Shown here piece by piece: positions 57,442-64,000 of a stretch of DNA of 64,000 bases; the first letter of the stretch is position 1; each line of letters begins with the position of its first letter. The translations under genes and the position numbers were made by a program. The notes beneath the pieces were generated by a model. It was not told the origin of the DNA and searched no databases. It saw only the letters and a program-made list of their open reading frames with translations. The stretch comes from Eubacteriales bacterium (lineage in GTDB: Bacteria > Bacillota > Clostridia > Lachnospirales > Lachnospiraceae). The stretch is from the NCBI GenBank assembly GCA_030537935.1, contig JAUNUY010000006.1, forward strand, positions 1 through 64,000, given 5' to 3'.

Positions 57442-58287
57442 ATGCGTTTTACCGGAAAAACGGTGGAAGAGGCAAAAGGGAATGCCTGTCTGAAGCTGGA
57501 AAAAACTTTGAAAGAACTGAATATTGAGGTGATATTTGAGGGCACCAAGGGATTTCTGGGTATCGGCGCAAAACCGGCAATCATTGAGGTGTCGGTTATC
57601 GGAGAAGAGCCGGAAGTAAAACCGGAAGTGAAAAGAACCCGGAATGATGAACGGCGGCACGAAAACGAAAAGAAGACGACCGTAAAAAAAGCGGCAAAGG
57701 ATGTCGTGAAAAAAACGGAAGAAAAGCCGAAAGAGAAAAAACCGCGCCGGAAAAAAGAACCTGAAATGAAGGTTGCGGAGACAAGTGCGAGAAGGACGGA
57801 GACGGAAGAAAAGAGCGAGAAACAACAACGTCCCTTCACCATCGGTGAAAAGGTCGATGCTTATATCCGTGAGTTGACGATAAAAATGGGCATCGAGACG
57901 AAGACTGAATTGACGGTGGATGAGTCGGAGAGACAGGTGCTGGTAAACATCATTTGTGATGAACCGACGCTCATCATCGGTAAAAGGGGTATTGTTCTGG
58001 ATGCCGTTCAAACCATCATCAATGCGACGTTTAATAAAGAGAAGAACGGATATTGGTTGAAGACGGATTGTGACGGTTATCGTGAAAAACGAGCGAAAAC
58101 CATTGAAAATCTTGCATTTCGAACGGCGAAAACGGTAAAAAGGAATAAACGGAAAGTATATTTGGATCGTTTAAGTTCCGCAGAGCGGCGAATTATCCAC
58201 AGTTTGTTGCAGCATGATGAAGAAATTGAAACGTTCAGTGAAGGACGGGAACCGAATAGAAAATTAGTCGTTTATTATAAGCGATAG
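57442..58287 (+). CDS. jag: Jag/KhpB RNA-binding protein
   Basis: A 281-residue KhpB: an N-terminal Jag-N domain (MRFTGKTVEEAKGNACLKL…FLGIGAKPA, about 1-55), a highly charged linker (60-135), a KH domain with GKRGIVLDAVQ, and an R3H domain (SSAERRIIHSLLQ). It binds RNA with KhpA and affects cell division in Firmicutes. It starts 9 bp after yidC and ends at a strong terminator. Confidence 0.95.
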   Translation: MRFTGKTVEEAKGNACLKLEKTLKELNIEVIFEGTKGFLGIGAKPAIIEVSVIGEEPEVKPEVKRTRNDERRHENEKKTTVKKAAKDVVKKTEEKPKEKKPRRKKEPEMKVAETSARRTETEEKSEKQQRPFTIGEKVDAYIRELTIKMGIETKTELTVDESERQVLVNIICDEPTLIIGKRGIVLDAVQTIINATFNKEKNGYWLKTDCDGYREKRAKTIENLAFRTAKTVKRNKRKVYLDRLSSAERRIIHSLLQHDEEIETFSEGREPNRKLVVYYKR

Positions 58288-58290
58288 TAC

Positions 58291-58342
58291 AACCTTCGAC
58301 TGCGAGGTACCGCTCAGCGCGTACAGCGGTCGGAGGTTTTTT
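58291..58342 (+). terminator. Terminator between jag and mnmE
   Basis: A 10-bp stem with one G-U pair (58291-58300 with 58329-58338) encloses a smaller hairpin and is followed by a T run to 58342. It separates the rpmH-jag transcript from mnmE. Confidence 0.8.
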
Positions 58343-58355
58343 AACGGGAGGAAGT

Positions 58356-59714
58356 ATGGAAGCGACCATAGCGGCCGTTGCAACGGCATTGGGCAACGGG
58401 AGTATTTCAATCATTCGTGTGAGCGGGACGGATGCCGTGTCAATTGTCAACGGCATATTTGACGGTGTCGACTTAACGACAGTACCGACGCACACCATCC
58501 ATTACGGTCATATCCGGGAGGGGGATACGATTATTGATGAGGTGATGGTGACGGTCATGCGGGCACCGCGAACCTATACCCGGGAAGATGTCGTGGAAAT
58601 CAACGGACATGGCGGGATATTGGTGACAAAACGGGTGTTGCAAGCATTGTTTGATGCAGGTGTACGGGAGGCCGAACCGGGCGAATTTACAAAGCGAGCA
58701 TTTCTTAACGGTCGTATCGATTTGGCACAAGCGGAATCCGTCATGGATTTGATTCAGGCAAAAAACCAAATGGCCATCACCAATTCCTTGAATCAGTTGA
58801 GCGGCAGGACGACGGAAAAAATACGCGTGCTGCGGGAAAAAATATTGTCGGAGATTGCCTATATCGAGGCTGCTCTGGATGACCCAGAATACTATGAAAT
58901 GAGTTCATATGGCGAAAGGATTCGTGAGGATATTGCGGCCATCGAGGCACGTTTGGCGGCAATGATCCGTCAGGCGGAAAACGGTGAAATGATGCGGGAC
59001 GGCATTACGACGGCCATTGTCGGTTTACCGAATGCCGGAAAATCTTCTTTGCTTAATTATCTGGCGAATCGGGAGCGGGCCATCGTCACGGATATTGCGG
59101 GGACAACACGGGATACAATAGAGGAACGCATCCTTATGGATGACATCGTTTTGAATATGGTGGATACGGCGGGCATCCGGGACACGACGGATGCAGTCGA
59201 ACGTATCGGCGTACGACGTTCTCTGGAATCTATAGAGAGGGCACAGCTCATTCTTTATGTCATTGATACTTCGGTACCCTTGACGCCGGATAATGATATC
59301 ATTTTCGATGCTATCGGCGATAAAAAAACAATTATTCTCTTAAACAAGACGGATTGTCAAAATTCTGAAGTGGTGAATGAATTGCCCTCCGCATTCGAGC
59401 ATGTTATTCATACGAGTTTGACGGAAGAAACGGGATTGGAAGCCTTGAAAGATTGTATCAGGGAAATCGTATATGAAGGAAGCGTGGAACCGGATGAAGA
59501 CCTTTATGTGGCGAATGAACGGCAGCGTCGCTTGCTGATTGCGGCACGGGATGCCGTTCAACGGGTACTCGACACAATTGACGAAGGATTTGCGGAAGAT
59601 TTCCTCAGTATTGATTTGACCGAGGCCTATGCGAGCCTCGGAAAAATCTTGGGCGAAGAAATCGAAGAAGATATTATCAACAAGATATTTAAAGATTTTT
59701 GTATGGGGAAATAA
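58356..59714 (+). CDS. mnmE: tRNA modification GTPase MnmE
   Basis: A 452-residue GTPase that with MnmG modifies U34 of certain tRNAs. The N-terminal folate-binding domain (AAVATALGNGSISIIRVSG) is followed by a helical domain and an inserted G domain: GLPNAGKSS, DTAGIR, NKTD. The C terminus is FCMGK, where most MnmE end FCIGK. The ATG has GGGAGGAAG. mnmG starts 1 bp after its stop. Confidence 0.97.
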   Translation: MEATIAAVATALGNGSISIIRVSGTDAVSIVNGIFDGVDLTTVPTHTIHYGHIREGDTIIDEVMVTVMRAPRTYTREDVVEINGHGGILVTKRVLQALFDAGVREAEPGEFTKRAFLNGRIDLAQAESVMDLIQAKNQMAITNSLNQLSGRTTEKIRVLREKILSEIAYIEAALDDPEYYEMSSYGERIREDIAAIEARLAAMIRQAENGEMMRDGITTAIVGLPNAGKSSLLNYLANRERAIVTDIAGTTRDTIEERILMDDIVLNMVDTAGIRDTTDAVERIGVRRSLESIERAQLILYVIDTSVPLTPDNDIIFDAIGDKKTIILLNKTDCQNSEVVNELPSAFEHVIHTSLTEETGLEALKDCIREIVYEGSVEPDEDLYVANERQRRLLIAARDAVQRVLDTIDEGFAEDFLSIDLTEAYASLGKILGEEIEEDIINKIFKDFCMGK

Positions 59715-59715
59715 T

Positions 59716-61608
59716 ATGGAGCGAGTTTACGGATCATTTGATATTATCGTTATCGGCGGCGGTCATGCCGGCTGTGAGGCGGCATTGGCGGCGGCACGTC
59801 TTGGCATGGATACGGCACTGATTACTTTGAGTGTGGAAAATATTGCCATCATGCCCTGTAATCCGAACATCGGCGGCACATCCAAGGGCCATCTTGTACG
59901 GGAATTGGATGCACTTGGCGGTGAAATGGGCAAAAATATCGATAAAACGTTCATCCAGTCTAAAATGCTGAATCGTTCTAAAGGACCGGCCGTACATTCT
60001 TTGCGGGCACAGGCGGACAAGGCGGCGTATTCGAATAGTATGCGACGGGTTTTGGAAGCGCAAGACAGGTTGACGCTGATACAGTTTGAAGTTACGGATT
60101 TAATAATAGAAGAGGGCCGGATACGTGGTGTCAAGGTTCACGGAGACGGCATTTTTCATGCAAAAGCCGTTATCATCGCCACGGGCACCTACTTGCGGGC
60201 ACGATGTGTTTACGGGGAGGTGAGTGTACACAGCGGACCGGATTCCCTGCCTTCTGCGGATTATTTAACGGAAGCACTGCGTCGCGAAGGCATTGCCATG
60301 CAACGCTATAAAACCGGTACTCCTGCACGGATTGACGGACGTACGGTAAATTACGACGTGATGATTCCGCAGCACGGAGATGAACGAATTGTTCCTTTTT
60401 CATTCACGAATACGCCGGAGGCGGTGGCAAGGGAGCAGGTTGACTGTTACTTAACATATACAAATGAAAGAACCCATGAAATCATCATGGAAAATATAGA
60501 CCGTTCACCATTGTACAGCGGTTTTATCGAAGGTACGGGACCGCGGTACTGTCCTTCGCTGGAAGACAAGGTTGTAAAGTTTGCGGATAAGGATCGTCAT
60601 CAGGTATTTATCGAGCCGGAAGGGATGTATACGAATGAGGTGTATGTTGCAGGGATGAGCACATCCTTGCCCTATGACGTTCAGGTGGCGATGTACCGCA
60701 GCGTGCGTGGTTTGGAGAATGCACAGATTGTCAAGAACGGTTATGCCATAGAGTACGACTGTTTTGAAGGCAAGGAATTATTACCGACGTTGGCATTGAA
60801 GAAGGTGGAGAATTTATATTCCGCCGGTCAAATGAACGGCAGTTCCGGCTATGAAGAAGCGGCGGCCCAGGGACTGATGGCGGGAATTAATGCTGTGAGG
60901 AAACTACGGGGACAGGAAGAAATCGTTCTGAAACGGTCGGATGCATATATCGGTGTTTTGATAGATGATCTCTGTACGAAAGAAAGTCATGAACCATATC
61001 GTATGATGACTTCGCGAGCGGAGTATCGATTGCTTTTAAGACAGGATAATGCGGATATGCGATTGACACCGATTGGCCATGAGATAGGGTTGATTGATGA
61101 TGAACGATATGCGGCCTTTTGCGAGAAGATGGAAGCCGTCAAACGGGAAGAATTGCGGTTGAAGAACACGCCCGTCGGTGCGGATAAAAGGACGCAGGCT
61201 TTCTTGTCGGCAAAGGGTTCAACGCCGCTCAAGACAGGTTCTTCTTTGGCGGAACTGTTGAAACGACCTGAGATGACCTATGAGATGTTGGGTGAACTGG
61301 ATGATGAGCGGCCGGACTTACCGCCGGCGGTATGTGAACAGGTCGCCATCCTCATCAAGTATGAAGGATATATCAATCGACAGGAAAGTGCCGTGGCACG
61401 GTTCAAAAAATTGGAGAATAAGCGCTTGGATCCGGAGATGGATTATGCCGAGATCGGCAGTCTGCGGATTGAGGCCATCCAGAAGTTGAACGAATTCAAG
61501 CCGGTTTCCATCGGACAGGCAAGTCGGATTGCCGGTGTTTCGCCGGCGGATATTTCCGTCTTGATGGTTTATCTGGAAAAGCGGAGGAGAAGTCGTGAAA
61601 AGCATTAA
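59716..61608 (+). CDS. mnmG: tRNA modification FAD enzyme MnmG (GidA)
   Basis: A 630-residue FAD protein, MnmE's partner in 5-carboxymethylaminomethyluridine synthesis. The FAD site IVIGGGHAGCEAALAAARLG and the MPCNPNIGGTSKGHLVRE segment are near the N terminus; the C-terminal helical domain ends with ASRIAGVSPADISVLMVYL. The ATG at 59716 gives the standard start; a longer frame overlaps mnmE and is rejected. rsmG overlaps its end by 14 bp. Confidence 0.97.
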   Translation: MERVYGSFDIIVIGGGHAGCEAALAAARLGMDTALITLSVENIAIMPCNPNIGGTSKGHLVRELDALGGEMGKNIDKTFIQSKMLNRSKGPAVHSLRAQADKAAYSNSMRRVLEAQDRLTLIQFEVTDLIIEEGRIRGVKVHGDGIFHAKAVIIATGTYLRARCVYGEVSVHSGPDSLPSADYLTEALRREGIAMQRYKTGTPARIDGRTVNYDVMIPQHGDERIVPFSFTNTPEAVAREQVDCYLTYTNERTHEIIMENIDRSPLYSGFIEGTGPRYCPSLEDKVVKFADKDRHQVFIEPEGMYTNEVYVAGMSTSLPYDVQVAMYRSVRGLENAQIVKNGYAIEYDCFEGKELLPTLALKKVENLYSAGQMNGSSGYEEAAAQGLMAGINAVRKLRGQEEIVLKRSDAYIGVLIDDLCTKESHEPYRMMTSRAEYRLLLRQDNADMRLTPIGHEIGLIDDERYAAFCEKMEAVKREELRLKNTPVGADKRTQAFLSAKGSTPLKTGSSLAELLKRPEMTYEMLGELDDERPDLPPAVCEQVAILIKYEGYINRQESAVARFKKLENKRLDPEMDYAEIGSLRIEAIQKLNEFKPVSIGQASRIAGVSPADISVLMVYLEKRRRSREKH

Positions 61609-62242
61609 ACGGTATTTTGAAGAGAGCGGGCGCCACATCACGGCGCATCAATCGACGCAGCTGATGACCTATTATGAATTTCTGATTGAGAAAAATCGTG
61701 TGATGAATTTAACCGGTATCACGGATTATGAGGAAGCGGTGTATAAACATTTTATCGACTCGGCAACCATTGACCGTTTGGATTTGGCTTTAGAAGGTCG
61801 ACATGTTGTGGATGTCGGTACGGGGGCCGGCTTTCCGGGGATGGTGCTGGCCGTACTGTATCCGGATACCGATTTTACACTCGTAGATTCTCTGCAAAAG
61901 CGTATTCGATTTCTCGAAGAATTACAGATACGTCTGGGTTTGAAAAATGTTCGCTGTTATCATGCACGCGGCGAAGATTTTGCGAAAAAATATCCGCAAG
62001 CCTTTGATATCGGTGTTTCCCGGGCGGTTGCACGGATGGAGAAATTGGCGGACTTTGTCTTGCCGCTCATCAAGAACGGCGGTCTCTTCATCGCTTTTAA
62101 GGGACACTATGAAGCGGCGGAGGCGACCTCCGGAGAAAGCCGCTTGAAACATTACAATGCAAAAACGGAACGAATCGATCGTTTTTCACTGACCGGGGAC
62201 GGTGAAAACATGCGTACTTTAGTACAAATACGACGAAGATGA
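61595..62242 (+). CDS. rsmG: 16S rRNA (guanine-527-N7) methyltransferase
   Basis: A 215-residue SAM-dependent methyltransferase of 16S rRNA G527. The SAM motif VDVGTGAGFPGMVLAV (about 70-85) and SRAVARMEKLADF are diagnostic. It starts with GTG behind GCGGAGGAG and overlaps mnmG. Loss of this enzyme gives low-level streptomycin resistance in other bacteria; here it looks intact. Confidence 0.96.
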   Translation: MKSIKRYFEESGRHITAHQSTQLMTYYEFLIEKNRVMNLTGITDYEEAVYKHFIDSATIDRLDLALEGRHVVDVGTGAGFPGMVLAVLYPDTDFTLVDSLQKRIRFLEELQIRLGLKNVRCYHARGEDFAKKYPQAFDIGVSRAVARMEKLADFVLPLIKNGGLFIAFKGHYEAAEATSGESRLKHYNAKTERIDRFSLTGDGENMRTLVQIRRR

Positions 62243-62271
62243 CGCCTATGAGCGCGTTCAACCATCAGATG

Positions 62272-62307
62272 AAAAAAAGTCCCGCACGAAAACCGTGTGG
62301 GACTTTT
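62272..62307 (-). terminator. Terminator after tRNA-Arg
   Basis: A 14-bp stem (62275-62288 with 62294-62307) with a 5-nt loop is followed on the minus strand by a T run. It ends the tRNA transcript and may also stop rsmG readthrough. Confidence 0.85.
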
Positions 62308-62309
62308 CG

Positions 62310-62383
62310 CGTCCACGAGAGGATTCGAACCTCCGACCCCGCGCTTAGGAGGCGCGTGCTCTATCCTGCTGAGCTACGTAGAC
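62310..62383 (-). tRNA. tRNA-Arg (anticodon CCT)
   Basis: A complete cloverleaf on the minus strand. Acceptor arms GTCTACG and CGTGGAC pair over seven positions with one G-U. The D arm GCTCAGCAGGATAGAGC, anticodon stem CGCGC/GCGCG with loop CTCCTAA (anticodon CCT, reading AGG) and T arm GGAGGTTCGAATCCTC are all normal. The discriminator base is G and CCA is not encoded. A minus-strand TATAAT at 62391-62396 is a likely -10. It is transcribed toward the origin, against its neighbours. Confidence 0.95.
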
Positions 62384-62522
62384 GGATAGAATTATAATAT
62401 CATGAACGGTCCGTTCCGACAAGCATGGAAAATCAGGAAGATGCGAACGGAACAGGCAGTAAAGGGCGGATGGAGGCTGAAGTATGGAATTAGCGATGCC
62501 TTATGAATTTTCATTGAATCGA

Positions 62523-62551
62523 TTGACGCAAGCGCCTTTACGGTATATAAT
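62523..62551 (+). promoter_or_regulatory. Promoter for trxB
   Basis: Plus strand TTGACG (62523-62528), 17-bp spacer, TATAAT (62546-62551), then TTGGAGG before the ATG at 62588. Confidence 0.8.
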
Positions 62552-62587
62552 CAATCTTAGGAATAATTATTAGAATTGGAGGCAACA

Positions 62588-63511
62588 ATGGTTTACGATG
62601 TTATTATCATCGGTTCGGGTCCGGCCGGCCTGTCATCCGTCATCTATGCACAACGGGCGATGTTAAAGGCACTGGTTATCGAAAAACTACCCATGAGTGG
62701 CGGTCAGATTCTGAACACGGAAGAAATTGACAACTATGCGGGTATGCCGGGGATGGCCGGTTTCGACATGGGCATGAAATTCAGAGAGCATGCGGATAAG
62801 TTGGGTGCGACTTTTGCGGAAGGCAATGTCGTTCGCGTGGATGTTCAGGATAAAATTAAAAAAGTCCATACGGAAGACGGTACGGTTTATGAGACGAAGA
62901 CGGTCATCTTGGCCAACGGCGCGGAACATGCAAAAATGGGCGTCAAGGGCGAAGAAGAATTTGGCGGACGTGGCGTATCTTATTGTGCGACCTGTGACGG
63001 GGCATTTTACCGCAACAAGGTAACGGCGGTATTCGGCGGGGGTGACGTGGCCGTGGAAGATGCCATCTTCCTGTCCCGAATTTGTACGAAGGTTTATCTG
63101 GTGCATCGACGGGATCAACTGCGTGCAGCGAAGGTATTGCAGGAAGAGGTTCTGCATCTGGATAATGTAGAAGTTATATGGGATCACGAATTACAGGAGA
63201 TTACCGGCGAGGGCAAGGTGGAAAAAGTCATCATCAAAAATAAGAAGGATGACAGCCTCCGTGAATTGACCATCGATGGTGTGTTCATCGGTATCGGTAT
63301 GGCGCCGCAGACGGCCATCTATAAGGACAGCGGTATTGCTCTGGATGAGCGCGGTTACATCATTGCCGGTGAGGATTGTACGACGAACGTACCCGGTGTT
63401 TTCGTAGCAGGTGATGTGCGAACGAAGCAGTTACGGCAGGTCATTACGGCTTGCGCGGACGGCGCCGTTGCCATAACGAATATTGAACGTTATTTGATTG
63501 AAAATAAATAA
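62588..63511 (+). CDS. trxB: Thioredoxin reductase
   Basis: A 307-residue low-molecular-weight flavoprotein that reduces thioredoxin with NADPH. The FAD site IIGSGPAGLSSVIYA is at the N terminus, the redox CATC at residues 133-136, and GGGDVAVEDA marks the NADPH site. The C-terminal GVFVAGDVRTKQLRQV is the second FAD contact. The start at 62588 has GGAGG; an ATG 4 codons upstream is less well placed. Monocistronic. Confidence 0.95.
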   Translation: MVYDVIIIGSGPAGLSSVIYAQRAMLKALVIEKLPMSGGQILNTEEIDNYAGMPGMAGFDMGMKFREHADKLGATFAEGNVVRVDVQDKIKKVHTEDGTVYETKTVILANGAEHAKMGVKGEEEFGGRGVSYCATCDGAFYRNKVTAVFGGGDVAVEDAIFLSRICTKVYLVHRRDQLRAAKVLQEEVLHLDNVEVIWDHELQEITGEGKVEKVIIKNKKDDSLRELTIDGVFIGIGMAPQTAIYKDSGIALDERGYIIAGEDCTTNVPGVFVAGDVRTKQLRQVITACADGAVAITNIERYLIENK

Positions 63512-63517
63512 AACTTG

Positions 63518-63555
63518 AAACATCCGTACCGGTTTTCGGTACGGATGTTTTTATT
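63518..63555 (+). terminator. Terminator after trxB
   Basis: A 13-bp perfect stem (63518-63530 with 63538-63550) with a 7-nt loop and a plus-strand T-rich tail. Confidence 0.9.
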
Positions 63556-63639
63556 TGCAATCATTGCGGCTGCGAACAGACGAAGACCGCTTCAAGGGTC
63601 ATCAAAGGTGTATATCCGGCCCTCAACCAGCATAAAATA

Positions 63640-63680
63640 TACAAAAAAAACTATATAAATGAATAATATACAAATAATGC
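63640..63680 (+). promoter_or_regulatory. Candidate ArgR operator(s) upstream of argC
   Basis: AT-rich sequence with two AATATACAAA direct repeats and a TGAATAATATACA element resembling an arginine-repressor half-site pair, just before the argC promoter. The match to the ARG-box consensus is imperfect. Confidence 0.35.
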
Positions 63681-63708
63681 TGGACTTTTTACGATAATTT
63701 AGTATAAT
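63681..63708 (+). promoter_or_regulatory. Promoter for argC
   Basis: Plus strand TGGACT (63681-63686), 16-bp spacer, TATAAT (63703-63708); GAAAGGAG precedes the ATG at 63736. Confidence 0.55.
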
Positions 63709-63735
63709 TATAAGTAAATCTTGAAAGGAGCGGGT

Positions 63736-64000
63736 ATGAAGAAAATAGGTATTATCGGTGCGAGTGGCTATGCGGGGGCGGAACTATGTCGGCTCTTACT
63801 TCGGCATCCCGATGTGGAAATAGCGGCGGTCAGCTCAAAAAGTTTCGTCGGCGAATCCATCGAAGACCTCTATCCGGTCTTTCAACAAGTATTCGAACGG
63901 ACTTTTGAAACGGAGGCGGCGGTTATTGAAGCCTCGGATGTTATTTTTGCCGCACTGCCGCATGGTCTTTCTCAGGAGTTGGCGTATGATGTGATACGAC
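63736..64000 (+). CDS. argC: N-acetyl-gamma-glutamyl-phosphate reductase (partial, runs off the window)
   Basis: The first 88 codons of ArgC, which reduces N-acetylglutamyl phosphate in arginine synthesis. MKKIGIIGASGYAGAELCRL carries the NADP-binding GxxGxxG-type motif, and HPDVEIAAVSSKSFVGESI and ASDVIFAALPHGLSQ match the family. GAAAGGAG precedes the ATG. The frame is open to the window edge; the catalytic Cys lies beyond it. It probably heads an arginine operon. Confidence 0.92.
   Translation, partial: MKKIGIIGASGYAGAELCRLLLRHPDVEIAAVSSKSFVGESIEDLYPVFQQVFERTFETEAAVIEASDVIFAALPHGLSQELAYDVIR

Overview
The window is a contiguous piece of a bacterial chromosome spanning the replication origin of a low-to-mid GC Firmicute. 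Gene content points to Clostridia: dnaA-dnaN-yaaA-recF-gyrB-gyrA, rpmH-rnpA-yidD-yidC-jag-mnmE-mnmG-rsmG, DUF4446 next to parAB, a DUF3881-like protein, spoVG, a glgC/glgD pair, and long-form HPF. I cannot name a genus from sequence alone; a Lachnospirales-like or related clostridial lineage is my inference. I recognise no prophage, CRISPR array or intact insertion sequence.

Layout. The origin lies around dnaA (about 53.5-55.5 kb). Left of it almost every gene is on the minus strand and right of it on the plus strand, so both arms are transcribed away from oriC. Exceptions are a small HTH gene plus a carbonic anhydrase (25.5-26.7 kb), uppP (32.0-32.8 kb) and a tRNA-Arg (62.3 kb). Right of oriC: ribosomal protein L34, RNase P protein, membrane insertase and tRNA-modification genes, tRNA-Arg, thioredoxin reductase and the start of argC. 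Left of oriC: the sliding clamp-RecF-gyrase operon running on into an M18 aminopeptidase, serS and a DUF3881-like gene; a parS-rich gap; then parA-parB-DUF4446, a heterodimeric ABC exporter, rarA, a phosphodiesterase and a TrkH potassium channel, packed with overlaps.

Further left: uppP, a purine/xanthine-type NCS2 permease, glgC-glgD-spoVG, carbonic anhydrase, an EamA transporter, and a long secA-prfB-ABC-F-xth-GH13-lactonase-tgt-yajC-lipoprotein run. Then come Sua5 with dCMP deaminase, hpf, and a tightly overlapping tex-rpiA-alarmone synthetase-CBS pyrophosphatase-kinase-EF-G-like operon, followed by degV and a HIT protein. The first 0.57 kb holds a terminator and no convincing gene.

Most interesting points: (1) a GlgX-like GH13 protein in which the region I, II and IV active-site residues are replaced; (2) a pair of parS-type palindromes immediately after the gyrase-operon tail gene that also has the form of an intrinsic terminator; (3) origin architecture with an extended inverted repeat ending in DnaA boxes, a candidate DnaA-trio, and a DnaA protein with altered DNA-recognition residues; (4) a second DnaA-box cluster near 10.8 kb, far from the origin; (5) a 23-bp perfect hairpin at 30.05 kb. 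No wholly new multi-gene system is evident; the window is mainly core chromosome with these local oddities.
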